Source of the DNA: Aedes albopictus
Lineage: Eukaryota; Arthropoda; Insecta; Diptera; Culicidae
Reading direction: 5' to 3'
Assembly (NCBI RefSeq): GCF_035046485.1
Contig: NC_085138.1
Coordinates: 430,825,265 to 430,889,264 of the forward strand
DNA length: 64,000 nucleotides
Shown here: positions 47,481 through 57,657 of the stretch, in pieces
Position numbering within the stretch: position 1 is the stretch's first letter
Layout: each line of letters begins with the position of its first letter
The notes under the pieces: model-generated
Told to the model about the DNA's origin: nothing
The model's database searches: none
Seen by the model: only the letters and a program-made list of their open reading frames with translations
Made by a program: the position numbers and the translations under genes

Positions 47481-47647
47481 TCTTTATAACGAGATTTTTA
47501 ACCCGGGGCTAGTTCATCTCGGGACCCACGCTTTAGTTCCCTTCCGAAGGAAGAACCCACGCTAAGTGAGTTTGTCGAGAGTGGGATTCGATCCCAGGTC
47601 CTCGGCGTGATAGTCGAGTGTTCTAACCATCACACCAGATCCGCTCC
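47481..47647 (-). mobile_element. tRNA-derived SINE, Feilai-like, copy 2
   Basis: Minus strand: GGAGCGGATCTGGTGTGATG, box A-like TGGTGTGATGGTTAGA, box B-like GGATCGAATCCC, and the same 3' body (CTTCCTTCGGAAGGGAACTA, AAAATCTCGTTATAAAG). It is highly similar to copy 1 at 5,991-6,168. It lies just outside the foldback ending at 47,460. The target duplication is unclear. Confidence 0.87.
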
Positions 47648-49190
47648 ATTCAGTAAATTAGAAAACATGCCCAATTAAAAAAAAAGTGAACTGTAATCAC
47701 GAGGAGCAGAAAAAAGGGGTTCCTCAAAAATGGCCTTTTTTACAATTTCTTATAATCGCTCTAAAATGCGGTGAACTCTTCATGGCCCTATGTCATGAGC
47801 ATTATGTTCGCAATTTTTTGGAGGGTGTCCAAAATTTTCAAAACATGTACATATTTAGTCTTTGAGATGACAATCTTTATTTTTTTTTTCATTTACTTTC
47901 ATTGAGTATAGAGCCTTAATGAAGCCTGGCAGGGAAAAGCCTTTTTGAGTTACCCACATCATACGGCTCACTCAAGTATACATATACATATACACGTTAA
48001 CATATGAACAAAAATACAAATAATGCCTTAAAAACTATGATGTTACAAATAATGAAGTCACTCTATAAAAGCAATATACATAACACGAAAAAAAATAAAC
48101 ATAAATACATAACGTACCCCGGGGCAAGTGGGACCTAAAAAGGTGCTGATTTGGTTTTGTCATGCCAAAATTTCAAAACACAAATTCTTTAATCATTCCA
48201 ATGGACCCAAAAGACGTTGTTGGTATATTTGTACTTATTAACAATAAAACAAAAACAAAATTACAACACGTATATATGGAAAGCAACCCAGAAGAGCATT
48301 CCTTAAGCAAATACCCCAAAAATGATCGACGGTAGACACTACGAACTTTGAGAAAGGCCAAATCCCTAGGCCGAAACGTCGGGAATGTAGATATAAATCG
48401 TTCTTGATTCGAAGACTGAGAAAGCCATTCCTCTTTCCATCAAGTTTCCAGTCGTAAAACCCTATACTAGATCTCTGACACTTTTCAAAGTTATGAACTA
48501 CTGCAAAAAAAAATACTCGCAAAACTTGCTCATTTGATTATATATTCTTTAAACCTTTTGTTTTTGGTAATCCAGTAAATCATAAAAAAACACAATTCTT
48601 CACTGCATATTGCCCCACGAATTACCGTGGGAAAATTGCAAACCAAAAGCAATTACGGCATAAACCAGTCTTAACGCAGCAAACGTTCTTCCGCCCCATT
48701 TAAGACATGCTACTAAGTGGCCATAATCCTACCCTACCCTGGTACGTCGCCCTATTGAAAGAGTATTAATTCCTAATGTGTGTTGTAGTCAGGCTTGGTG
48801 GTGGATTTGCTTCCTTTCTCGAAAAACGCGAAGCGTGTGTATCAATTCCCATGGAACGCACTGGAAATACAGAGGTTGTGTTCTCTACCACCAGGCGTAT
48901 GCAGCCCGGAAGCACTGGAACACAGAGAACCAGAGCACACACACACCGCACCGCACAGATGATTCATAAGCCTCAGCGCTCGGCGAAAGATGTGTTCCGC
49001 TAACCAATGCGAGAGGCTGGCTGTTCGAGTGCGGCACACCAAGTTTCTTTTCATTTTTTCGTTGTCCACACGGGTTTCTTTTCGGAAGCTAGTTTCATTT
49101 GGAGGACTATGTACTCCGACATCGAATGGAACCACTTGGGAAGCCCGCGATTCGCCTTTGAAATCCCGGTATATAAACAGACCATGGTGG
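47648..49190. other. unassigned DNA with a Penelope/hammerhead-like motif
   Basis: At 48,347-48,382 the text TTTGAGAAAGGCC...GGCCGAAACGTC resembles the repeat-end motif of Penelope-like elements (stem GGCC/GGCC then GAAAC-GTC), which can fold like a hammerhead. The CTGATGA core is poorly kept. Elsewhere, overlapping short frames on both strands around 48.8-49.2 kb show no domain. No gene is called. Confidence 0.4.
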
Positions 49191-49191
49191 T

Positions 49192-50848
49192 ACCATGCAC
49201 AATGGTTTATTTTCCCATTTTCACGCTCTTAATTAATAGCTCGAAGGATTGACGAGATAGAGCAATTGTGTCTTCGGCAAAGTTGACGGGAATGACCAGC
49301 GCCATCTTTTGACAGTTAGAGTTTTCGGATCAATCCCCCTAAAAGTGAGATACAAAATTAATTTTTTTAATTGTTGAGATAGAGGGTTGACGTCTTCGGC
49401 AAAGTTGTAGCATTTTTGATTCCAAACAACTTTCCTGAAGACGTCAATGATGTAATTTTTACTTCAATGGAGATAGAGGCCTGTGTTTGAAAGTTAACCC
49501 CAAAAACACGTTTTTTAAGTAAAACATACATTTGTTGAATTTTTAGACCCGTACAATGTTCTGCAAAATTGTATGAATCAATAAAATACGCAACTTTGCC
49601 GAGGACATCAAAGCTGTAAGAATTAAATGAGACGAGTTGTAGATAAATTTATGATTTTTTTCATCCACTTTTAGGGATAAATATCTTTCTTAGGGGCAAA
49701 AAGGTGCAGCTGAGGATACCCTTATCAGAAAGTACATCTATAGAGCTTTCAAATAAGGGTCAGTTTGTTCGTCCACGATCGTCTACTGAGGAGATATGGC
49801 CATAATAAAAAATCTCCTTACTACGATTTAATTGCAATCAAATCTACTTTGACAGAAAAATTCATGGCTACTATGATGAAATAAAAATTAAACCAACTTT
49901 CGTCTTATCTTAATAAAAGTTCATTGTGTTGACTTTCTTCATATAAAATTTCAAATTGCTTTACAGAAGAACTCTGTTGGCTCTGTGAGAGCGTATTAAA
50001 CCCCGGTAAATCCTAATATTTTATTCAATGAATGGGATTTGTACTAAATAGTGGAAATCTTATAAAAAGGCAGTGGAAAACGTGTTTTAGAACAATTCTG
50101 GTATTTAAAACATTCAGGACTGTTGTGGAAATTCGCTTAGAGAAGGCAATATATTATTGGATCATAGTAGCCATAAATTTTTCTGTCAACGTAGATTTGA
50201 ATGCAGTTAAATCGTAGTAAGGGCATTTTTTATTATGGTCATATCTCCTCAGTAGACGATCGTGGACGGACAAACTAACCCTTATTTGAAAGCTCTATAT
50301 ATGTACTTTCTGATAAGGGTATCCTCAGCTGCACCTCTTTGCCCCTAAGAAAGATATTTATCCCTAAAAGTGGATGAAAAAAATCATAAATTTATCTACA
50401 ACTCGTCTCATTTAATTCTTACAGCTTTGATGTCTTCAGCAAAGTTGCGTATTTTATTGATTCATACAACTTTGCAGAACATTATATGGGTCTAAAAATT
50501 CAACAAATGTATGTTTTACTTAAAAAACGTGTTTTTGGGGTTAACATTCAAACACAGGCCTCTATCTCCATTGGAGTAAAAATTACAACATTGACGTCTT
50601 CAGGAAAGTTGTTTGGAATCAAAAATGCTACAACTTTGCCGAAGACGTCAACCCTCTATCTCAACAATTAAAAAAAATTAATTTTGTATCTCACTTTTAG
50701 GGGGATTGATCCGAAAACTCTAACTGTCAAAAGATGGCGCTGGTCATTCCCGTCAACTTTGCCGAAGACACCATTGCTCTATCTCGTCAATCCTTCGAGC
50801 TATTAATTAAGAGCGTGAAAATGGGAAAATAAACCATTGTGCCATGGT
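49192..50848. mobile_element. very long foldback element, 1.66 kb (ACAATGGTTTATTTTCCCAT ends)
   Basis: Arms of about 700 bp are inverted copies: ACAATGGTTTATTTTCCCAT, CGAAGGATTGACGAGATAGA, TCTTCGGCAAAGTTG, GATAAATATCTTTCTTAGGG, ACGATCGTCTACTGAGGAGA and TCGTAGTAAGG are found at mirrored positions. The centre (about 49,920-50,140) is unpaired. The motif CTTCGGCAAAGTTG or its complement occurs more than once in each arm. The arms differ by scattered substitutions, so it is not a cloning artefact. Open frames inside are not supported. No clear target duplication. Confidence 0.88.
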
Positions 50849-51941
50849 CGCAATCCAATTTCGGCGACGCACTGAATACCGACGGGTGTGAGTAAGACAC
50901 CTAGTAGTGGTGTCGCATTTCTCGCTTTACTGCCGTGAATCGCATATCAGTCCCATCTTTGCTGGATTTCCTATGCAAATGGGACAGATATGCGATTCAC
51001 GGCATGTTAGTAAAAGAAACCGTAATCAGAAGCATAGGAGTTATTACACAAAGATTACTTCAACTGCTTAAAATTATCCTCTACATACAATTATTTGAAA
51101 AATCTCAACATTTTCATTACTTCAAGCTTAAGAAGCAAAAGCAAGGAGACAATAAGCCCTCAATAAGCTTTTTCCCATTTATAATAATAATGTTACAGCA
51201 ATAAATTATGCAACTGGTGTTATAGAGGAAGCTTTTTGCCTCTTCTTGTCGAGATTCTTTTGTTGCCTTTTTTTTTCGCCCCTCCGCGGAAGTGGGTGAG
51301 TTGGGTTGGTTTGGTTGGGTTTTAGTCTATTTCGTCCGTTTCGTTCGCAGAAGATTGGATGCCCAAAGGGACAGCACCATCATACACTATGTGTGGGAGC
51401 GCTTTTCTTCGTTTTTTTTTTTCTTTTTTTTTCGAGCCTGGTTGTTACAAGTGGAATATATGTATGCAAGCGAACTGTTCTTACGAAGTATAGCTTTGCC
51501 TCCAAATGGGACTGTCTAAGCAAAACTGAGGAAACACGACACAGTCACGAATGATGGAAAGCTTGTCAGGTACGTGCCACGGCGCAATTATTAATCTCGT
51601 TTCTTATGATGATCCGTTGTTGTATGGGAATGGAACTGGTGACCCAAGGTGTGATTTTGTCGCATGCTTTTGTGGACGGTTCAGACTGATTTTGGTAATT
51701 TTCTCTTCTATTCTGCTGCTTTACTTGGCATATGAAAAACAGCTTTAGTTCAAGATAAACTTTAATGAGAGCATTCCTTGAATTACTTTTGGTTCGAAAA
51801 ATGGTTATTTTAGGTAAGAAGAATAGTAGAATTGAATTTCAAAATGATGACAGATGCGGCAATTACTAAAGAATAACATATTGAATAAGATTTACAAAGT
51901 AATATCTTCTATGTTTTGTGTTCAACTAATTGGGACCGTAA
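50849..51941. other. unassigned DNA
   Basis: Apart from hairpin copy B, this holds T/G-rich sequence (51,240-51,440) and short overlapping frames on the plus strand without motifs. No gene is called. Confidence 0.45.
50930..51005. mobile_element. 76-bp hairpin element, copy B
   Basis: Inverted repeat with arms CTGCCGTGAATCGCATATC and GATATGCGATTCACGGCAT, core GTCCCAT/ATGGGAC and a loop with GGATTTCC. Residues 7-13 of the arm (TGAATCG) differ from copies A and C but pair exactly with the other arm. The flanks TTTA (50,926-50,929) and GTTA (51,006-51,009) may be a worn 4-bp duplication. Confidence 0.83.
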
Positions 51942-51950
51942 CTACTAATC

Positions 51951-52298
51951 GGTTCCGGGTCATTTGGCCGAACGCCATATGGCCGAATGTCGCTTGGCCG
52001 AAAATGTGATGAACTTAAGTGATCTAACCACTGTTCACAGCCTCAGTGTAACTTGAAAGAACAGCCTATGAGTCAAAGAAAGAAAAATCTTTGATAAAAT
52101 ATAGGCAGTTTCAACGCCAACTAATCCTTGAATATCAAACTAAGAAGGAAATATTTATGATGATCATATTGGCAGTAAGAATGTCAAAAACTTCTTCTGA
52201 ATTCTTTCGATCACGATTCGGCCAGATGGCATTCGGCCAAATGGCGTTCGGCCAATGCGCATTCGGTCAAACGGCATTCGACAAAATGGCCGGACACC
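51951..52298. mobile_element. MITE with GGCCGAA sub-repeated inverted termini and 9-bp duplication
   Basis: The ends are inverted arrays of a sub-repeat of the type CATTTGGCCGAACGC: three units on the left (51,951-52,004) and about six on the right (52,214-52,298, reading GCATTCGGCCAAATGGC). The outer tips are GGTTCCGGGTCATTTGGC and, from the right, GGTGTCCGGCCATTTTGTC. A perfect 9-bp direct repeat CTACTAATC flanks it (51,942-51,950 and 52,299-52,307), which suggests a Mutator-like or other 9-bp-duplicating transposase. The right array reads FGQMAFGQ in one frame but is not a gene. Confidence 0.82.
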
Positions 52299-52307
52299 CT
52301 ACTAATC

Positions 52308-52919
52308 TAATATTTACTCTACGACAAATCCTTGATCGATTCCGAGTGCACAACTTGCTGGCTCATCATCTATTGTATTGATGAACATGGTTTTCCGATC
52401 AAACTGGTTAGACTGATCCGTGCCATTCGACATACGAAAGAGATTTCAACATTATTGGTAACCCCAGATAAAATGAAGCAGAAAATACTGATTAAAAGCA
52501 TGCTGTTCAATATTGGTCTCGCTGAAATCCATGGCGTAATTACACATTTTCATCATAACTGGAAAGTCATAATTTTCATTCCCGTTGATTGAATTTTAGT
52601 GGATTAATCCTTTTTAACTCTCAAACTAACATCCAGCCCGTGTAGCTGCCGGCTTAAAATACAATTGATAGAATTTGAACCTTTTGCATGCCGTCAAAAA
52701 ATAAATCGAGAAATGTATTTGGCATTTCCACCGAAAATTTAGTTTAAAAAGAGATGACATCCAAACATTTTCAAAAACTAGGAAAAATACATTCAGGAGA
52801 CCAATAAGTAACCCCACAGACCATATAACCTTGAAATTTCTTACACTGTTGTGAAACTGAACTTGGACGTCTGCTCTCTGTGCTGATGGTGTAGTAATGT
52901 TGAGATTTTGAAATTCTAT
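52308..52919. other. unassigned DNA
   Basis: No gene, repeat boundary or RNA motif is recognised here. Confidence 0.5.
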
Positions 52920-55102
52920 CCACGATTCTTCCTTGAATTTCTTTTGGGATTCCTCCTTGCATTGCTACCGTAATACCGTAATAAATCCTTTGAATCCTTA
53001 CGTAGTTTCTCGGAATTCTTTCAACGAGTTATTCCTTGATTTTATTTTTCCTAGAGGTTTACCAGAGTTTTTTTTAGCGTTTTCCAGTTCTCCCAGTTTT
53101 CCATCTAGAGGTTTTTTACGTATATGTTCTCATTACAATTTTGTCAGGATTTCTGAAAGTTGTTCCTGGGGTTTTACTTCTGCAGGAGTATCTCCCGGGG
53201 GTTTCATCCAAAGGTTTTCCCGATATGCTTCCAGAGAATTCCTCCCAGAGATCCTTCCATAATTGATCCAAAGTTCTTAGAGAATTTTCACTCATTGATT
53301 TTCCTGCATAGGTTTCTAACAGTATTCATTTTTATTTTTGTGAGATGTTGGCAGAAACTATTCCAAGAATTTCTTTTAGAGAGTTTTCTGACATTTCTCT
53401 TAGATTTCCTCGTGGGATTTGTCCCGTAGTTCCTCCCAGGATTTTCTTTGAGATTTTCAGAGTTTCTTCTTAATTTTGCTTAATGTTTCCTACTCAAAAC
53501 TTGTTTCCGAGAAGGTCCAGTTTTTTTTTCAGGATATACTTGAAGTTCCTCTCGAGATTTCTCCAATAAGTCTTACCAGATTTCACATAGATTTTTTCCG
53601 ATATTTCTCCGGGAATTCCTTACAAAGAATTTCGTAAGTTACCCCAGAAGACATTCCGAAGCAAAACTGCTGAATACACTCCAGGAGCTACTATTAAATA
53701 AATCCCAAAAGGAGAATCCAGAATCTCGGGGCAATTTCTAGTAGGAATTACGAGAAGAGTTCTGAATAAAATCTGTTCCTGAAGAATTCCCGATAAAATC
53801 TGTTAAATGAATCTCAGGTGGATTACTACAAGAAATCCGGAAAACAACTAGGGTGCGTTTATCAGTTATCGCACAACCTAAGACAAACTATTTCGACAAA
53901 AATAAGAAGAAGACCGACGAATGTCATCGATATGTCAAATGATTGATTAGTTTTCATACTTAACAGGAAAAAATATAGAAACGGAGTTAAAACTACTTTT
54001 AGTATTTATTACAGCGTGTGCCAATGATAGGGACCCTGTTCCAGTTATGGACACATTTGGTAATTTGGGTTCCACTTCGCACTATTTACCTGCATTCTTT
54101 ACGGGGTTTGCCGTAACTGGTACACTATGGCGAAATAGGGTGCAAGGAAGCCGAAAAGTTAAGCAAAATGATTTATTTCTATCATAATTTGAGCAAATTG
54201 TGAAGTTTTAATAATTGCAATCATCTTTTGTGAACGTGATCTGTTGTTCACGGTATTTTTCTTGTTGGTTTGCATCTTTAAAGGATGAGCTATGGCGAAT
54301 TTGAGGTACTATAGCCATAACTGGTACACTGAGCCTACCCGGAAAGCTCTGAAACAAATCACTGAAAGAACTACATGATAAATATCAGTAATAGTTCTTG
54401 CAGATATTCCGGAGGGCACTCCGGAAAAGATCTTAGAAGAAAGTCACAAAACTCTGAGATACATCCTTGGGCCTCATCGAAGAATTTTTTTTAGAGGAGG
54501 CCCGGAGCACCTCCGAGAAAAATCTCTGGTGACACTTCAAAAGAAATCCCACAAGAAGATTTAGGAAATATTCCATCTGGAAATTCGTTAGAAATCCAGG
54601 GATAAACTCTACCAGAAGATCATAGATTTTTTTAAATGAATTACAGGAGAAACTCTGCCGCGTGCAGCATAGTTGTCCCATGTTAATAGGGATTCCCATA
54701 GAACATGGGACAACTATGCTGCACACGGCAGAACTACGGAAGGAATCCCGGGAAAGGCTTCAACAGAAAATATGTAAAAGATAAATAACTTAAGGAGTTC
54801 TTGAAGGAACTAAAGATACATCCCACTGCAAAGATTCGCGGAAAATCTTCAACATGAATCCCACGAGAAACTCCACGACAATATCCTTATCCACAGATAT
54901 ATCTTTAGAGAAACTCTTGTGAAGATCTTGTGATAATCCATGGTCGAAAACCTACGAAAAAACGCAAGAGTAATCCTACGAGAGATTTATATGGAGAGAG
55001 ATTGAAAAGAAATGATGAACCCCAGAAAGATTTACAAGGAAGAATAGCGGAAAACAAATCTTGGAAAAATGCTGGAGGAATCCAGAATGCCAAGAAAAAT
55101 GT
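52920..55102. repeat. minisatellite tract 5, degenerate, both orientations
   Basis: 52,920-53,640 has GGATTTCTCC/TTCCTCC-type units. From 53,640 the orientation reverses (GAATCCC, GGAATTCCGAGAA types) up to 55,100. 53,860-54,370 is a non-repeat interruption with AT-rich sequence. Hairpin copy C (54,655-54,731) and the Ty3 element (from 55,103) are inserted in this tract. Frames here are periodicity artefacts. Confidence 0.65.
54655..54731. mobile_element. 77-bp hairpin element, copy C
   Basis: Arms CTGCCGCGTGCAGCATAGTT and AACTATGCTGCACACGGCAG enclose core GTCCCATGTT/AACATGGGAC and a loop with AGGGATTCCC. A perfect 4-bp direct repeat AACT flanks it (54,651-54,654 and 54,732-54,735). Removing the hairpin and one AACT restores ordinary minisatellite text (GAGAAACT|ACGGAAGG), so the boundaries are well supported. 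Confidence 0.87.
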
Positions 55103-56355
55103 TGAGACTCACTGAGGCTTACCAATTGCTCAATAGGCCCAGTGGCTGAACCAAGACTCCCGGATCAACTAGCTCAGTAGCATGAGACCCCTCGAGCTGG
55201 GTCTCAGGGCCGGCATGCTACTGGGTAATTCGGAGTGGTACGCGGATCAAGGTGTGCGGAAACTATGGTCTTTCTTTGGCTATGGAAGAGTGTATGTGTT
55301 TGGGTAGAAAAAAGGCAAATTTATTAAAAAGCTACTGTGTGGTCTATAATGTTTATTGGGCTATGGCGGTTTGTGGTAGATCAGGATCGTTGGGTACGTA
55401 CCGGTGATGTGCTGGCGAGAGCTCGCTGATGGCTGCTAACGGCAATGGCGGCTGGCGGTGTCGGTCCCTTTTGTTACGTGCCGACTGGAATGGCGGGTCT
55501 GGCGGTCGGATTTGCAAGTGGGATGGCGTTCCACTGCTGAAGGGCCACTTTCGTGACCTGGGCTTGGTTACGGCGTCTTCCTTCGTTGGCAAGATCGACG
55601 GACCACGGACGAGACCGTATTGGCCACGCCGAGAAGGGTCCTCCTTAACGTTTAGGGCTGTAAGCCCGAGGAACTCTCACAAGGCCGGTTGCGGTGACCA
55701 GAGAGTCAGGTCTTTTACGTTTAGGCGTAGACCGGTAAACCGATCTAGGCCGAATCGTGTGGATAGTGAGGTGGCGCTTCAGTGACGGTACCAAAAGGTA
55801 GGTCAAAAAAAGGTCCTGAATTGTAATGTAGACAGGAATTAGGCACTTCATCACCAAGGCCGATAATTATGGCATACCTGAATGAACGCAGGTTTTAGCT
55901 CGAACTCCACGGTTCACAGAAATACTCCACTATTCAATGCCACTTTTTAGAAGAAAACTCACTTTCGTCTGTCTCACACGAACGCCGGATTAGAATTGAT
56001 CATGGCGATCAGCTCAAGCCTTAAAATGCCCTCCAGTCCATATTTCCTTATGTTCCTTAATCCTTTCTTCCTCTTTCGTATCCTTGGTAGCAACCAACCA
56101 CCCATTATGTTCTGCTTTTGCCTACATTTGCTACCACTGTTAAGATTTCGCCCGCCGCCCATTTTGACCACAGTTGATTCAAAATACAATTAACATTCAA
56201 ATTACAACACTCTACCAAGCTAATACAAATTACAATTCTTCTTTTCAACTAACAAAATATTAAAACCAAACACTAATCAAACAAACACTACAGTTTCCTT
56301 GACAAAATGCACAAAATTAAAATAAATCTGGGGATCTTGTAACTGAACGGTTACA
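55103..56355 (-). repeat. 3' LTR (1253 bp)
   Basis: In element orientation it starts TGTAACCG and ends GAGTCTCA, the TG...CA pattern. Two AATAAA signals (minus, at 55,352-55,357 and 55,320-55,325) lie about 220-250 nt before the end and likely mark R/U5. The 79-codon frame inside (55,353-55,592) is repeated in the other LTR and is not a gene. Left-flank text at the outer edge is AATGT; the partner duplication lies outside the window. Confidence 0.93.
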
Positions 56356-56368
56356 CTATCCTCCCGCC
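56356..56368 (-). other. polypurine tract
   Basis: GGCGGGAGGATAG immediately precedes the 3' LTR start (TGTAAC) in element orientation, where plus-strand DNA synthesis is primed in LTR retrotransposons. Confidence 0.8.
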
Positions 56369-57657
56369 ACGGTAAATAATTGAAGATCTTCAATTATTTA
56401 GTTATTTTTACCTACATAAAACGCTAAGAAACAAATTAAAACTTAAAGACAAATGCTATTTTTATTTTATATATTTTTGGTTTTTTTTTTTTTTTATCGA
56501 ATCGCGAAGCAGTATAAAATTGATAAAAGTTAACGAAGACATGACACAACAATTTAAAATCAGCTGGCAACTAAAGGTCAAATTCCCCTAAAGAATTTGC
56601 CATAATTACTCACGTGTGATTTTAGCCTGTTAGTATACATGAAGATAAGCACGAACACATTTTATGGTTAAACGATCAATCTTACTCTCTTTCATCCAGT
56701 CCTACCAACGGTAGGCAATGAAAAGATAGGCTGAATAGTTATTTTGCACACGTTAATTGGACGGACATGATACTTGTAAGACAAATGAACTTTGCTGCCA
56801 GACAAGTGAAGCTAAATCGGACGGGACAAAAACATATTAAAAATTGTGGTGATTCTAAGAGGAAAAACATTGAAACTATGTGGACGAACATCGGACTCTA
56901 CGAACATTGGATACTACATAATCGTAAGGGTTATTCTCAACATAATTCAGTCGGTTGGCCACCCGACTGGCGCGGAATAATGCTGAGAACGAGCCTACAA
57001 TAAGTTTGACGGATAACAAAAGGCCGATTCTATTGTTCAGAGTAAGTGCTCTGTTTGACTGTTCGCGATTGACCAATTTTATCTATTTGACGAATATTCA
57101 TAATGACTTAATTACTATCTACGATATACGATGAAACATTATATATAAAAATTATTATCTCTCCTTTTTATTTAGGAAAGCATTCTCCCTCTACGTGCTA
57201 GCACGGTTCTTTTGTACGGCGCCTTATCAAAAGAACAACTCTCCTTTCTTCCTAAACTATCTCCTAATTTTACTAACTCCTATGTGACGTCACGATATCT
57301 TACAATGATTCTAATTTAAATTATGATCAATTTTCTTTTTGCAAGCAAACATCAATCAAAACGGATCCGAGGATCTCAAACCGAGAACTCATGCTCACGT
57401 GCGATCTCTCTCGCTCAAGTTTCATCTCACTCCCATCCCATGAGTGCCTTTCCCTCGCTTTAATCAGGAGGCGCGAGAGTGGAGCGACTGTAGAGGATGA
57501 TCTCCAAAAGCATCCGAGAGTGCAATAACCTTTGGTCGGACGATGACCCCGCTCTGTTTACAACCATCTGATGAGGAATGGTTCACGCACCTACAGCGTT
57601 GGTAAACCGAAGATGATTTATTATTCTTAGAATATTAGTATGATCTTTGTATCTCTT
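56369..57657 (-). other. 3' noncoding region of the Ty3 element
   Basis: About 1.3 kb between the pol stop and the polypurine tract. It is AT-rich with only short frames (at most 78 codons) on either strand, and no envelope-like signal peptide, furin site or transmembrane segment was seen. It may be the eroded site of a former third gene or a structured UTR. Confidence 0.6.

Noticed and set aside
55353..55592. 79-codon frame present twice (also at 63,649-63,888)
   Set aside because: It lies in the Ty3 LTR; duplication reflects the LTR pair, not a gene family.
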